Shown in pieces: positions 1-8,491 of a stretch of 60,407 nt of DNA. The notes below the pieces were generated by a model, which ran no database searches, was not told the DNA's origin, and was given only the letters and a program-made list of their open reading frames with translations. Every line of letters starts with the position of its first letter. The stretch's first letter is position 1. Source of the DNA: Aquabacterium sp. A7-Y. GTDB taxonomy: Bacteria; Pseudomonadota; Gammaproteobacteria; Burkholderiales; Burkholderiaceae_C. Location of the stretch: the NCBI RefSeq assembly GCF_026153205.1, contig NZ_JAPFBW010000037.1, positions 1 through 60,407 of the forward strand. Reading direction: 5' to 3'. The position numbers and the translations under genes are program-made.

Positions 1-34
1 CTCGCACCGCAGTGCGCAGCACGGAGGTTTCCCA

Positions 35-1429
35 ATGAGCAGCGCCGCGAACTCGGCCTTCCCGTCGTCCTTCGGAACCGATCTGAGCTTGGCGCCTTCG
101 CGCCGCCGTTCCACCGGGCCGGTCACCATCGCCGTGCTGCTGGCCGAGGCCGAGCCCAATGCCGAGCACGGTCGGGCCCTGCGCCTGCTGAGGCGGCGTG
201 TGCTGATGCCGCTGGCGGTGGTGGCCTTGCTGGTGGGCGCGTGGTGCGCCTGGGCGCCGCTGAGCGGCGCCGTGGTGGCGGGCGGGCAGGTGCAGACCGA
301 GCTGGGCCGCAAGGTCGTGCAGCACCAGGAGGGCGGCATCGTGCGTGAGCTGCTGGTGCGCCCGGGCCAGGCGGTCACCAAGGGCCAGCCGCTGATCGTC
401 GTGGGCGACGTGCGCAGCGACGCGGCCTTCGACATGCTGAGCAAGCAGCGCGACGCCGAGCGCGTGCGCGCCGAGCGGGCCCGCGCCGAGCTCGCCTTCG
501 CCCCCCGCGTCGATTGGCCAGCTGGCGCCGCCGACGAGGTGCTGAACCGCGAGCGGCAGCTCTTCGAGACGCGCCGCGAGGCCTTGCAGCAACAGCTCGC
601 CGCGCTGCAGGCGCAGGAGAGCAGCGCCCGCTCCCGCATCACGGCACTGGAGGCTCAGCTGCAGTCCGCGAGCAAGGGTGCCCAGCTGGCGCGCGAGGAG
701 CTCGAGATCAACATCCCGCTGGTCGAGAGCGGCTTCATCCAGAAAACCCGTCTGATGTCGATGCAGCGTTACGTCGCCGACCTCGAGGGCCGCGCCGAGG
801 CCGCCCGCAGCGATCTGGCCGAGGCGCGCATGAACCTCAGCCGCCTGGCCCAGAGCGGCGCCGAGCTGCGGGGTGCCTACCAGCAGCGCGCCGCCGACGA
901 ACTCAAGGACGCCGTGGCGCGCCAGCGCGAGCTCGATGATCGGCTGCGCCCCACCCAGGACCAGATGGAGCGCCAGACCGTGCGCGCCCCGGTGGACGGC
1001 AGCGTGATGGCCTTGCGCGTCAGTGCGCCCGGCACGGCGGTGGGCCCGCGCGAACCGCTGCTGGAGATCGTCCCGGCCCGCGAGAACCTGGTCATCGAGT
1101 TGCGCGTCGAGCCGCACGACATCGACCAGGTCCGTGCCGGTGACGAGGCCGAGGTACGCCTGTCGGCCTTCGACGCTCGCGACACGCCGCTGCTGGCGGC
1201 CCGGGTGCTGTCGGTGGCGCCTGATGCACAGCAGGACAGCGAGACGCAGCGGTCCTGGTACAGCGCCCAGGTCGAGGTGACGGCCGAGGAGTTGGCGCGC
1301 CACCGCGGCCTGCGCCTGCAGGCCGGCATGCCGGCGGAGGTGTTCATCACCACACCGCCGCGCAGCCTGCTGCAGTACCTGCTGGAGCCGCTCGGCGTGT
1401 TCGGCCGCCGCGCGCTGCGCGAGCCGTGA
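35..1429 (+). CDS. HlyD-family type I secretion periplasmic adaptor
   Basis: Membrane-fusion protein of a type I secretion system, linking an inner-membrane ABC exporter to a TolC-like outer-membrane channel. The 464-residue protein has a cytoplasmic N-terminus, one membrane segment at about residues 57-77, a biotinyl-lipoyl-like half motif (HQEGGIVRELLVRPGQAV) near 97-115, a long Ala/Arg/Glu-rich coiled coil at about 130-300, the second lipoyl half (VRAPVDGSV) and a beta-barrel C-terminus. Length and order fit the PrtE/HlyD family. GGAGG at 23-27 sets the ATG. The next gene encodes an RTX protein, the usual cargo, so the two probably work together. The ABC ATPase would be expected just upstream, outside the window. 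Confidence 0.93.
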   Translation: MSSAANSAFPSSFGTDLSLAPSRRRSTGPVTIAVLLAEAEPNAEHGRALRLLRRRVLMPLAVVALLVGAWCAWAPLSGAVVAGGQVQTELGRKVVQHQEGGIVRELLVRPGQAVTKGQPLIVVGDVRSDAAFDMLSKQRDAERVRAERARAELAFAPRVDWPAGAADEVLNRERQLFETRREALQQQLAALQAQESSARSRITALEAQLQSASKGAQLAREELEINIPLVESGFIQKTRLMSMQRYVADLEGRAEAARSDLAEARMNLSRLAQSGAELRGAYQQRAADELKDAVARQRELDDRLRPTQDQMERQTVRAPVDGSVMALRVSAPGTAVGPREPLLEIVPARENLVIELRVEPHDIDQVRAGDEAEVRLSAFDARDTPLLAARVLSVAPDAQQDSETQRSWYSAQVEVTAEELARHRGLRLQAGMPAEVFITTPPRSLLQYLLEPLGVFGRRALREP

Positions 1430-1444
1430 GGGCTCGCGGCGGTC

Positions 1445-1464
1445 CCGGTGCCGGCCGGCACCGG
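1445..1464. terminator. 20-bp perfect palindrome after the HlyD gene
   Basis: CCGGTGCCGG is followed directly by its exact reverse complement, 16 bases after the adaptor stop codon. Such a GC-rich hairpin could end or pause the upstream transcript. Only a poor T-rich stretch follows (ATCTTGTTCC), so it is a weak intrinsic terminator at best. Confidence 0.35.
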
Positions 1465-1514
1465 CGCGATCTTGTTCCTGAAGAACCTTTCCTTCATCCG
1501 TCTGCTGCATCGGT

Positions 1515-1616
1515 CGGGGGGCGTTGCCCCGGCCCGGGCAGGGCGACAGGAAGGTCCCCTGTTGGGGGAACGGCGGCAAGCGGAGGTGCCGCCTCACCGC
1601 GGACGGGCAACCGTCC
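1515..1616 (+). promoter_or_regulatory. Hairpin-dense leader of the RTX gene
   Basis: Four short inverted repeats are packed into about 100 bases before the RTX gene: GGGGC/GCCCC (1518-1530), TCCCC/GGGGA (1555-1569), GGCGGCA/TGCCGCC (1572-1593) and GGACGG-GCAA-CCGTCC (1601-1616), the last closed by a GNRA-type tetraloop. The ribosome site GGAGGA follows at 1631-1636. This suggests a structured 5' leader. It does not match the conserved bases of a c-di-GMP (GEMM) riboswitch, and no known riboswitch is recognised. Confidence 0.35.
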
Positions 1617-1640
1617 TTCTATCCACTCTCGGAGGAATAC

Positions 1641-2954
1641 ATGTCTATCATCAATGGCACGGATGCGAGCGAGACGCTGAACGACCTCGGCAGCGACTCC
1701 AGCTCCACGCTCAACGCCAACTGGTCCAAAGGTGAGGACCACATGAGCGGCGGTGCCGGCAATGACACCTACAACGTGAACTCGGGCGGAGACCGGGTGA
1801 TCGAATCGGCCGGGCAGGGCGTCGACACGGTGGTGTCCCAGTTGCGCAGCTACACCCTAGGCAGCCAGGTCGAGAACCTCTCGCTGAGCAACATCCCCAC
1901 CGAACTGGTGCGCTTGCCCGACGGCGGCAGCGAGCGGGTGCCGGCGGCGCAAATGGGCTACGGCAATCGGCTCGACAACGTCATCTACGGCAACGACCGC
2001 GACAACCTGCTGTCCGGGCTGGACGGCAACGACACCCTGCGCGGGCGGCTCGGCGAGGACACGCTCCACGGCGGCAACGGCGATGACTACCTCGACGGCG
2101 GCGAGGGCGACGACGTGCTGCTGGGCGGCAGCGGCAGCGACAAGCTGTATGGCGACTTCGGCGAGGACACCCTGCACGGCGGCCACGGCGACGACCGGCT
2201 GGACGGCGGCTCGGGCGCCGACGCGATGGTCGGCGGACGCGGCAACGACATCTACCTGGTGAACGACGCCGGCGACACCGTCATCGAAAGCGTGTTTTTC
2301 GGCGGCACCGACACGGTCCACAGCACCGTGAGCTACACGCTGGCCAGCTATGTCGAGAACCTGACGCTGGAGGCTTTCAGCGGCGATACCACGGGGCGCG
2401 GTAACGCGTCCGACAATGTCATCAACGGCAGCTACGGCGACAACCAGCTCTCCGGCCTGGGTGGCAACGACACGCTCAACGGCGAGCTCGGCAACGACCG
2501 CCTGGACGGCGGCGCCGGCAACGACACCCTGATCGGCCTGGTGGGCCGCGATGTGCTGACCGGCGGCACCGGCCAGGACCGCTTCGTCTTCAATGCCACC
2601 GGTGTGCAGCACGCCGACCACGTCACCGACTTCAGCCATGCCGACGACGGCATCGTGCTCGGCAACCAGCTGGACTGGGGCCTCAACGGCGCGCTCGACG
2701 CCGGCGTGCTGGGCCTCGCCTTCCTGAAGGACGTCGGCGCGGGCCAGACGCTGGCCGAGGGCTGGTTCTTCAAGGGGGCAGGCAAAACCGGCAGCATGGA
2801 TGGCCAATACAGCGGCATCTATGTGAACACGCTCGACGGGCAGATCTGGTACAACCCGACCACCCAGGGCGGCGGCGACAGCCTGCTGCTGGGTAGCGTC
2901 TCGGTCGACGCCGCCAAGACCTTGGACGCCTCCGACTTCGTGTTCGGCGCCTGA
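1641..2954 (+). CDS. RTX-repeat calcium-binding secreted protein
   Basis: 437-residue acidic protein made almost wholly of hemolysin-type nonapeptide repeats (GGxGxDxLx), for example GLDGNDTLRG, GGNGDDYLDGG and GGSGSDKLYGD. These alternate with longer units of the form NDxYLVNDAGDTVIE...SYTLxSxVENLTL. Such repeats bind calcium and fold into a beta-roll outside the cell. There is no Sec signal, as expected for type I export, and the C-terminal 80 residues probably carry the uncleaved export signal. No protease, lipase or other enzyme domain is visible, so it may be a structural, adhesive or S-layer-like protein. The start is ATG 1641 because GGAGGA lies at 1631-1636; an open frame reaches farther upstream but has no comparable site. 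The preceding HlyD gene is the likely export partner. Confidence 0.88.
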   Translation: MSIINGTDASETLNDLGSDSSSTLNANWSKGEDHMSGGAGNDTYNVNSGGDRVIESAGQGVDTVVSQLRSYTLGSQVENLSLSNIPTELVRLPDGGSERVPAAQMGYGNRLDNVIYGNDRDNLLSGLDGNDTLRGRLGEDTLHGGNGDDYLDGGEGDDVLLGGSGSDKLYGDFGEDTLHGGHGDDRLDGGSGADAMVGGRGNDIYLVNDAGDTVIESVFFGGTDTVHSTVSYTLASYVENLTLEAFSGDTTGRGNASDNVINGSYGDNQLSGLGGNDTLNGELGNDRLDGGAGNDTLIGLVGRDVLTGGTGQDRFVFNATGVQHADHVTDFSHADDGIVLGNQLDWGLNGALDAGVLGLAFLKDVGAGQTLAEGWFFKGAGKTGSMDGQYSGIYVNTLDGQIWYNPTTQGGGDSLLLGSVSVDAAKTLDASDFVFGA

Positions 2955-2967
2955 GCGTCGCCCGTGC

Positions 2968-2989
2968 CGGGCAGGCCGCGGTCTGCCCG
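2968..2989 (+). terminator. Hairpin after the RTX gene
   Basis: CGGGCAG, an 8-base loop, then CTGCCCG form a 7-bp stem 14 bases after the RTX stop codon. No T-run follows, so this is a weak call. Confidence 0.3.
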
Positions 2990-3141
2990 CACCACCCGCC
3001 GCCTGTTCCGCTGCCGGGCGCTGTGCTGCGCGCGCGGCAGCGGTTTTCCCCTGGGGAAACCCTCCTCCAAGCGACGCCCGACGCCACCCTAGAATCGTTG
3101 TGCTGTGCACCATCATGCTGCACGTCGTTGGAGATTCACGC

Positions 3142-3723
3142 ATGGCTCAAGCCAAACGCAGTGCGGACGCGGGGCAGGATAAGCCCGAGTCCGGGGTTAG
3201 AACCTTGAAGAAATACCCCAACCGGCGCCTGTACGACACCGAGACCAGCAGCTACATCACGCTGGCCGACGTCAAGCAGATGGTGCTTGCCGGCGAGGAT
3301 TTTGTCGTTCGCGACGCCAAGAGCAACGAGGACCTGACGCGCAGCATCCTGCTGCAGATCATCCTCGAGGAAGAGACCGGCGGCATGCCGATGTTCTCGA
3401 CCGGCATGCTGGCGCACATCATCCGCTTCTACGGGCACACGATGCAGGGGCTGATGGGCGCCTACCTGGAGAAAAACATCCAGGCCTTCATCGACATGCA
3501 GAACCGCTTCGCGGAACAGTCCGCGGGCCTGTACGACACCAAGGGCTTCAACCCCGAGATGTGGACCCAGTTTCTCAACGTCCAGGCGCCCATGATGCAG
3601 GGCATGATGAGCAACTACCTGGAGCAGTCGAAGAACATGTTCGTGCAGATGCAGGAGCAAATGCAGAAGCAGGCCGAGTCGCTGATGCCGGGTTTCCCCG
3701 GTTTTCCTCCACAGAAGCGCTGA
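3142..3723 (+). CDS. phaR: Polyhydroxyalkanoate synthesis regulator PhaR
   Basis: Transcriptional repressor that senses polyhydroxybutyrate granules and controls phasin and PHA genes. The 193-residue protein has the PHB/PHA accumulation regulator DNA-binding domain near the N-terminus ([19 protein letters not shown] at about 23-41), followed by the PHB-accumulation regulatory segments, then a Gln/Met-rich amphipathic tail suited to granule binding. The start is ATG 3142 with GGAG at 3130-3133; an in-frame GTG at 3100 lacks such a site. The gene sits just before rimO, a pairing I know from Burkholderiales. It implies that the organism makes PHA, although the synthase genes are outside the window. 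Confidence 0.93.
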   Translation: MAQAKRSADAGQDKPESGVRTLKKYPNRRLYDTETSSYITLADVKQMVLAGEDFVVRDAKSNEDLTRSILLQIILEEETGGMPMFSTGMLAHIIRFYGHTMQGLMGAYLEKNIQAFIDMQNRFAEQSAGLYDTKGFNPEMWTQFLNVQAPMMQGMMSNYLEQSKNMFVQMQEQMQKQAESLMPGFPGFPPQKR

Positions 3724-3778
3724 GCACGTTTTTCCCTGCGCCGGCGCGCCGCGGCCCGGATCGGCGAAAATCCCGGCC

Positions 3779-5179
3779 ATGACACAAGATATCGCCACCG
3801 CCGCCCCGACTCCCACCACGGCAGCGGCCCCCAAGATCGGTTTCGTGAGCCTGGGTTGCCCGAAGGCCCTGACGGATTCCGAACTGATCCTGACCCAGCT
3901 CCGCGCTGAGGGGTACGAGACCTCCAAGACCTTCCAGGGTGCCGATCTGGTGATCGTCAACACCTGCGGTTTCATCGACGACGCCGTCAAGGAAAGCCTC
4001 GACACCATCGGCGAGGCCCTGGCCGACAACGGCAAGGTCATCGTCACGGGCTGCCTGGGTGCCAAGGCGGGCGAGGGCGGTGGCAACCTGGTGCGCCAGG
4101 TGCATCCCAAGGTGCTGGCCGTGACCGGCCCGCACGCCACCGACGAGGTGATGGACGCGGTGCACCTGCACGTGCCCAAGCCCCACGATCCCTTCGTCGA
4201 CCTGGTGCCGCCGGCCGGCGTCAAGCTCACGCCCAAGCACTACGCCTACCTGAAGATCAGCGAGGGCTGCAACCACCGCTGCTCCTTCTGCATCATCCCC
4301 AGCATGCGCGGCGACCTGGTGTCGCGCCCGATCGGCGACGTGCTGGGCGAGGCGCAGCGTCTGTTCGAGTCGGGCGTCAAGGAGCTGCTGGTGATCAGCC
4401 AAGACACCAGCGCCTACGGCGTCGACGTGAAATACCGCACCGGTTTCTGGGACGGCAAGCCCGTCAAGACCAAGCTGCTGGACATGGTGCAGGCGCTGGC
4501 CGAGCTGGCCGAGCGCCACGGCGCCTGGGTGCGGCTGCACTACGTCTACCCTTATCCGCACGTCGATGAGATCCTGCCGCTGATGGCGGAGGGCAAGATC
4601 CTGCCCTACCTGGACGTGCCGTTCCAGCATGCCCATCCCGACGTGCTCAAGCGCATGAAACGCCCCGCCAACGGCGAGAAGAACCTGGAGCGTATCCTGC
4701 GCTGGCGCGAAATCTGCCCCGAGATCGTGATCCGCAGCACCTTCATCGCCGGTTTCCCGGGCGAGACCGAGGCCGAGTTCCAGTATCTGCTGGACTTCAT
4801 GCGCGAAGCCCAGATCGACCGCGCCGGCTGTTTCGCCTACTCGCCGGTCGAGGGCGCGAGCGCCAACGAACTGGCGGGCGCCTTGCCCGACGAAGTGCGC
4901 GACGAGCGCCGCGCCCGCTTCATGGCCGTGGCCGAGCAGGTGTCGGCGGCCAAGCTGCAGCGTCGCGTCGGTGCCACCATGCAGGTGCTGGTCGACAGTG
5001 CGCCGGCCCTGGGCCGCAAAGGCGGGGTGGGGCGCAGCTACGCCGATGCGCCGGAGATCGACGGCACGGTGCGGCTGCTGCCGCCCGAGAAGGCCTCCAA
5101 GACCCTCAAGGTCGGTGAATTCACGCGTGCCCACATCGTCGCTGCCGAGGGTCACGACCTGATCGCGATGCCGGTCTGA
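3779..5179 (+). CDS. rimO: Ribosomal protein S12 methylthiotransferase RimO
   Basis: Radical-SAM enzyme that adds a methylthio group to the conserved aspartate of ribosomal protein S12. The 466-residue protein has the N-terminal methylthiotransferase domain with the three cluster-binding cysteines ([21 protein letters not shown]), the radical-SAM CxxxCxxC motif (CNHRCSFC) at about residue 164, and a C-terminal TRAM domain. Length and motif order match RimO rather than MiaB. It starts 55 bases after phaR and is followed after 2 bases by a PLP-enzyme gene, so those two are probably co-transcribed. Confidence 0.96.
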   Translation: MTQDIATAAPTPTTAAAPKIGFVSLGCPKALTDSELILTQLRAEGYETSKTFQGADLVIVNTCGFIDDAVKESLDTIGEALADNGKVIVTGCLGAKAGEGGGNLVRQVHPKVLAVTGPHATDEVMDAVHLHVPKPHDPFVDLVPPAGVKLTPKHYAYLKISEGCNHRCSFCIIPSMRGDLVSRPIGDVLGEAQRLFESGVKELLVISQDTSAYGVDVKYRTGFWDGKPVKTKLLDMVQALAELAERHGAWVRLHYVYPYPHVDEILPLMAEGKILPYLDVPFQHAHPDVLKRMKRPANGEKNLERILRWREICPEIVIRSTFIAGFPGETEAEFQYLLDFMREAQIDRAGCFAYSPVEGASANELAGALPDEVRDERRARFMAVAEQVSAAKLQRRVGATMQVLVDSAPALGRKGGVGRSYADAPEIDGTVRLLPPEKASKTLKVGEFTRAHIVAAEGHDLIAMPV

Positions 5180-5181
5180 GG

Positions 5182-6456
5182 ATGAGCAAGTCCCGCCCGC
5201 TGTCGCCGCCCGCCGCCGCTTCCGACACCCCGGCCGTGTCCCGGCCGGGTGCCGAAGCCGCAGCTCCCTGCACCACCAGCACCGAGCTGATTCACCACCC
5301 CTATGTGCCGCCAGCGGGTTTCCAGGCCCTGGTGCCGGCGGTGCACAAGGCCTCGACGGTGGTGTTCCCGAACGTCGCGGCGCTGCGCGCGCGCAACTGG
5401 AAGGACAAGACCGGCTACACCTACGGCCTGCACGGCACGCCGACCACCTTCACGCTGGAGGAGCGCATCGCGACGCTCGAGGGCGGCCGGCAGACCCTGC
5501 TTGCGCCGAGCGGGCTGGCAGCCATCCTGCTGACTTTCGCGGCCCTGCTCAAGCAGGGCGACGAGGTGCTGATTCCGGACAACGCCTATGGCCCGGCGAA
5601 GGAGCTGGCGCGCCACGAACTGGCCGGCTGGGGCATCGCGCACCGCTTCTACGATCCGATGCAGCCGGCCGAGGCGCTGGCAGGGTTGATCAGCGAACGC
5701 ACCCGGCTGCTGTGGCTGGAGGCGCCCGGTTCGGTGACGATGGAGTTTCCCGACCTGCAGGGCCTGGTGCGCGCGGGCCGCGCGCGCGGTGTGCTCACCG
5801 GGCTGGACAACACCTGGGGCGCGGGGCTGGCCTTCAATCCCTTCGTGCTCGGCACGCGGGACGAGCCGCTGGGCGTCGACCTCTCGGTGCAGGCGCTGAC
5901 CAAATACCCCTCGGGCGGCGCCGACCTGCTGATGGGCTCGGTCACGACGCGCGACGAAGACCTGCACCTGAAGCTCAAGTTCACCCACATGCGCCTGGGC
6001 CTGGGTGTCGGCGCCAACGACGTCGAGGCCGTGCTGCGCAGCCTGCCGAGCGTGGCGCTGCGGTATGCCGCCCAGGACCGGGCGGCGCGCGAGGTGGCGG
6101 CGTTCCTGCAGCAGCGTCCCGAGGTCGTGCAGCTGCTGCACCCGGCCTTCGCCGGGTCGCCCGGGCACGAGCACTGGGCGCGCCACTGCGCCGCGGCGGC
6201 GGGCCTGTTCTCGGTGGTCTTCGACGCCCGCTACGCGCCGGAGCAGGTCGACGCCTTCGTCGATGCGCTGCGGCTGTTCAAGATCGGCTATTCCTGGGGC
6301 GGGGCGGTCAGCCTGGCGGTGCCCTACGAGGTGCCGAGCATGCGCAAGACCGGCTGGCCGCATGCGGGCGGCCTGGTGCGTTTCTCGATCGGGCTGGAGC
6401 GGCCTGAGGACCTGATTGCCGACCTCGGCCAGGCGCTCGCGCGGCTGCAAGGCTGA
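5182..6456 (+). CDS. metC: Cystathionine beta-lyase-like PLP enzyme
   Basis: Fold-type I PLP-dependent Cys/Met-metabolism enzyme, probably splitting cystathionine to homocysteine. In 424 residues I see the family signature around YGLHGTPTTFTLEERIATLEGG (substrate and phosphate contacts), and the Schiff-base lysine in QALTKYPSGGADLLMGSV at about residue 241. The family's typical KYxxGHSD reads KYPSGGAD here. A Pro/Ala-rich N-terminal extension of about 30 residues precedes the catalytic domain. The ATG follows the rimO stop after 2 bases. Other members of the family (cystathionine gamma-synthase, methionine gamma-lyase) cannot be excluded from sequence alone. Confidence 0.82.
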   Translation: MSKSRPLSPPAAASDTPAVSRPGAEAAAPCTTSTELIHHPYVPPAGFQALVPAVHKASTVVFPNVAALRARNWKDKTGYTYGLHGTPTTFTLEERIATLEGGRQTLLAPSGLAAILLTFAALLKQGDEVLIPDNAYGPAKELARHELAGWGIAHRFYDPMQPAEALAGLISERTRLLWLEAPGSVTMEFPDLQGLVRAGRARGVLTGLDNTWGAGLAFNPFVLGTRDEPLGVDLSVQALTKYPSGGADLLMGSVTTRDEDLHLKLKFTHMRLGLGVGANDVEAVLRSLPSVALRYAAQDRAAREVAAFLQQRPEVVQLLHPAFAGSPGHEHWARHCAAAAGLFSVVFDARYAPEQVDAFVDALRLFKIGYSWGGAVSLAVPYEVPSMRKTGWPHAGGLVRFSIGLERPEDLIADLGQALARLQG

Positions 6457-6469
6457 GCCGGGCGGGCAG

Positions 6470-6492
6470 GGCGGCCGCGCGTCGCGGCCGCC
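6470..6492. terminator. Bidirectional hairpin between convergent genes
   Basis: GGCGGCCGC, a 5-base loop, and its perfect complement form a 9-bp stem in the 36-base gap between the PLP-enzyme stop and the smpB stop. The position and strength suit a shared terminator, though neither side has a long T-run. Confidence 0.5.
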
Positions 6493-6957
6493 TCAGTCCT
6501 TGGGATTGGACGACACCTTGTGCCGCATCAGCCGGCCCTTCTCGCGTTCCCAGTCGCGCTTCTTCTCGGTCTCGCGCTTGTCGTGCTGCGCCTTGCCCTT
6601 GGCCAGCGCGATCTCGGCCTTCACGCGCCCGGCCTTGTAGTGCAGGTCCAGCGGCACCAGTGTGTAGCCCTTCTGCTCGACCTTGCCGATCAGGCGCCGG
6701 ATCTCATCCTTGTGCATCAGCAGCTTCTTGGTCCGGTCGGCCTCCGGCCGTACATGGGTCGAGGCCGAGCGCAGCGCGTTGATGCGGCAGCCGATCAGGT
6801 AGAGCTCGCCGTCACGGATCACCACATACCCGTCGGTCAGCTGCACCTGGCCGGAACGGATCGCCTTGACCTCCCAGCCTTCGAGGACAACGCCGGTTTC
6901 GTGGCGTTCCTCAATCTGGTAGTCGAAGCGGGCTTTTCTGTTTTCAGCGATGGCCAT
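6493..6957 (-). CDS. smpB: SsrA-binding protein SmpB
   Basis: tmRNA partner that binds SsrA and delivers it to stalled ribosomes for trans-translation. The 154-residue sequence begins [13 protein letters not shown], and contains the family motifs [15 protein letters not shown] and a basic C-terminal tail ([16 protein letters not shown]) that enters the mRNA channel. The start is the ATG at 6957, which gives the conserved N-terminus; a longer frame to 6978 adds only seven non-conserved residues. It is divergent from ratA, an arrangement common in proteobacteria. The ssrA gene itself is not in the window. Confidence 0.97.
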   Translation of the reverse strand: MAIAENRKARFDYQIEERHETGVVLEGWEVKAIRSGQVQLTDGYVVIRDGELYLIGCRINALRSASTHVRPEADRTKKLLMHKDEIRRLIGKVEQKGYTLVPLDLHYKAGRVKAEIALAKGKAQHDKRETEKKRDWEREKGRLMRHKVSSNPKD

Positions 6958-7004
6958 GGGTGGGGGATTCTGTCTCAAGAGGCTAACTACAATGTGTGCA
7001 TTCT

Positions 7005-7457
7005 ATGAAGCACGTCAAGAAGTCCGTCCTGCTCTGGTATTCCGCGCAGGAGATCTACGAACTCGTGACCCGGGTGACCGACTATCCCCAGTTTCTGCCC
7101 TGGTGCGAAAAAGCCGAAATCCTCTCCGAAAAGCCGGATGGCATGACGGCCCGACTGACACTCGCCTACGCCGGCCTGCGCCATGCCTTCACCACCGAAA
7201 ACACCCACGTACCGGGCGAGACGGTGGTGGTGAAGCTGGTGGACGGCCCCTTCTCGCTGCTGGAGGGCAACTGGCGCTTCAACACCCTGAGCGCCGGCAG
7301 CTCGGGCCCACCGGCCTGCAAGGTCGAGCTCGACCTGCGTTATGCCTTCTCCAGCGGCGCCTTGTCGGCCCTGGTCAGCCCGGTGTTCGACCGCATCGCC
7401 AACACCCTGGTCGATTCCTTCGTGCGGCGCGCCGAGCAGGTGTATGGCCCCCGTTGA
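7005..7457 (+). CDS. ratA: RatA/COQ10-type START-domain protein
   Basis: 150-residue polyketide-cyclase/START-like protein of the RatA (YfjG) family, related to the ubiquinone-binding protein Coq10. Characteristic features are the N-terminal KSVLLWYSAQEIYELVTRV, the YPQFLPWCEKAE motif, and FDRIANTLVDSFVRRAEQVYG at the end. E. coli RatA was reported to block 70S ribosome association, but many homologues are better viewed as quinone-trafficking proteins, so toxin function should not be assumed. The ATG at 7005 matches the family start; a GTG nine bases earlier is less likely. It overlaps the next gene by 14 bases. Confidence 0.9.
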   Translation: MKHVKKSVLLWYSAQEIYELVTRVTDYPQFLPWCEKAEILSEKPDGMTARLTLAYAGLRHAFTTENTHVPGETVVVKLVDGPFSLLEGNWRFNTLSAGSSGPPACKVELDLRYAFSSGALSALVSPVFDRIANTLVDSFVRRAEQVYGPR

Positions 7458-7752
7458 GCCGGCCGGCCGTTGCCGCGTCGAGGTTGTCTACGGCGCGGCC
7501 CCCGGGACGGTGGAACGGCTCACCGTCGAGCTGGCGCCGGGCGCGACGGTGCTGCACGCGCTGAGGGCCAGCGGACTGCTGGAGCGGCACCCCGAGATCG
7601 ACCTCGGCAGCCAGCGCATCGGCATCTGGGGACGGCTCAAGAGCTTGAGCGATCCGGTGCGCGACCGCGATCGGGTGGAAGTCTACCGGGGTTTGAAGGT
7701 CGATCCGAAGGAAGCACGGCGCCTGCGCCTGCGCGGGCAGAAGCAGCGCTGA
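7444..7752 (+). CDS. rnfH: RnfH-family protein
   Basis: 102-residue ubiquitin-fold protein of the RnfH (UPF0125) family. It has the conserved RVEVVYG start and the IGIWGRLKSLSDPVRDRDRVEVYRGL core, then a basic Arg/Lys tail. Its function is unknown; the name comes from proximity to rnf genes in Rhodobacter. The start codon lies inside the end of ratA (14-base overlap), indicating translational coupling, and the ratA-rnfH pair is widely conserved. Confidence 0.9.
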   Translation: MAPVEPAGRCRVEVVYGAAPGTVERLTVELAPGATVLHALRASGLLERHPEIDLGSQRIGIWGRLKSLSDPVRDRDRVEVYRGLKVDPKEARRLRLRGQKQR

Positions 7753-7794
7753 GAGGACGGGGCGTCCGGCGCGGCGGGCGGCCGGGAGCGAGTT

Positions 7795-8316
7795 TTACTT
7801 GCAGTCGCTCGCGATGACCTGGCGATTGCGCTCGGCTTCCTTGGCACGCGCCGCGTCGTCGAGGATCTCGCGCTCGCCCTTGTCGTTGGTGCGCGCAATG
7901 CGGATGCCGCTGTCCAGCGTCTGCTGGTAGCTGCGGGCCCGCGCGCAGTTCTCGATGCGGGCCTTGGCGATGCGTTCTTCCTCGGCCTTCTGCTGGGCTT
8001 CCTTTTCCTGGGCGTCCTTCTTGCGACGCTCTTCGAGTTCCTTGTCGACGCCTGCCGGGGCCTTGGGCGCGGGCGGCTGGGCAGCGCTCTCGGGGGCCGA
8101 GGCGGCGACCGGCGCGGCGGCGGCGCTGCTGCGCTGGCCGGCCGGCCGTTGCAGGATGTCCCGCTCCGGCACGCTCGCCGGGGGCGGGCGGTCGCTGTAC
8201 TGCACCTTGCCGCCGTTATCGCGCCACTTCCACTGGGCGGCGGCAGGAAGGCTCGCGCCCAGGCCGAGCCCCAGGCCGAGGGCGACGATCAGTACACCTT
8301 GCGAGACGAATTTCAT
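7795..8316 (-). CDS. DUF4124-domain periplasmic protein
   Basis: 173-residue exported protein. A Sec signal peptide ([20 protein letters not shown]...AAA) is followed by a DUF4124 motif ([19 protein letters not shown]), a low-complexity Ala/Pro linker and a Lys/Glu-rich helical segment (about residues 90-130) with two later cysteines. DUF4124 proteins are common in beta- and gammaproteobacteria and have no established function. The start is ATG 8316, which opens the signal peptide; the frame stays open upstream without export features. It is divergent from guaB. Confidence 0.82.
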   Translation of the reverse strand: MKFVSQGVLIVALGLGLGLGASLPAAAQWKWRDNGGKVQYSDRPPPASVPERDILQRPAGQRSSAAAAPVAASAPESAAQPPAPKAPAGVDKELEERRKKDAQEKEAQQKAEEERIAKARIENCARARSYQQTLDSGIRIARTNDKGEREILDDAARAKEAERNRQVIASDCK

Positions 8317-8460
8317 GCGGCGCAGTGTAGCGGGGGCCCCCCGGCGCACCAAGTGCCGCACGAGCGCCGCGGGGATGCTCCGTGACCTATCGCACGCTCC
8401 GGCGCGCGCCGTGTTGACGCAGCCGCCGGCCGGCGGCTCGCGCCTCGCTCGCCGGATCCG

Positions 8461-8466
8461 TATAAT
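8461..8466 (+). promoter_or_regulatory. Consensus -10 box before guaB
   Basis: A perfect TATAAT lies 26 bases before the guaB ATG. No good -35 sits at 16-18 bases; the only TTGACG, at 8414, is too far away. This is a likely sigma-70 -10 element of a promoter with a degenerate -35. Confidence 0.5.
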
Positions 8467-8491
8467 TCGCTTTTGCGTCTGGAGCTTTCTC

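Noticed and set aside
1515-1616. c-di-GMP (GEMM) riboswitch before the RTX gene
   Set aside because: The hairpins invited the idea, but the conserved GEMM bases around the two stems are absent.
6996-7457. ratA as a genuine toxin-antitoxin locus with rnfH as antitoxin
   Set aside because: Gene overlap and the name suggest it, but the family is mostly COQ10-like and the RatA toxin role is not general, so it is not listed as a TA system.
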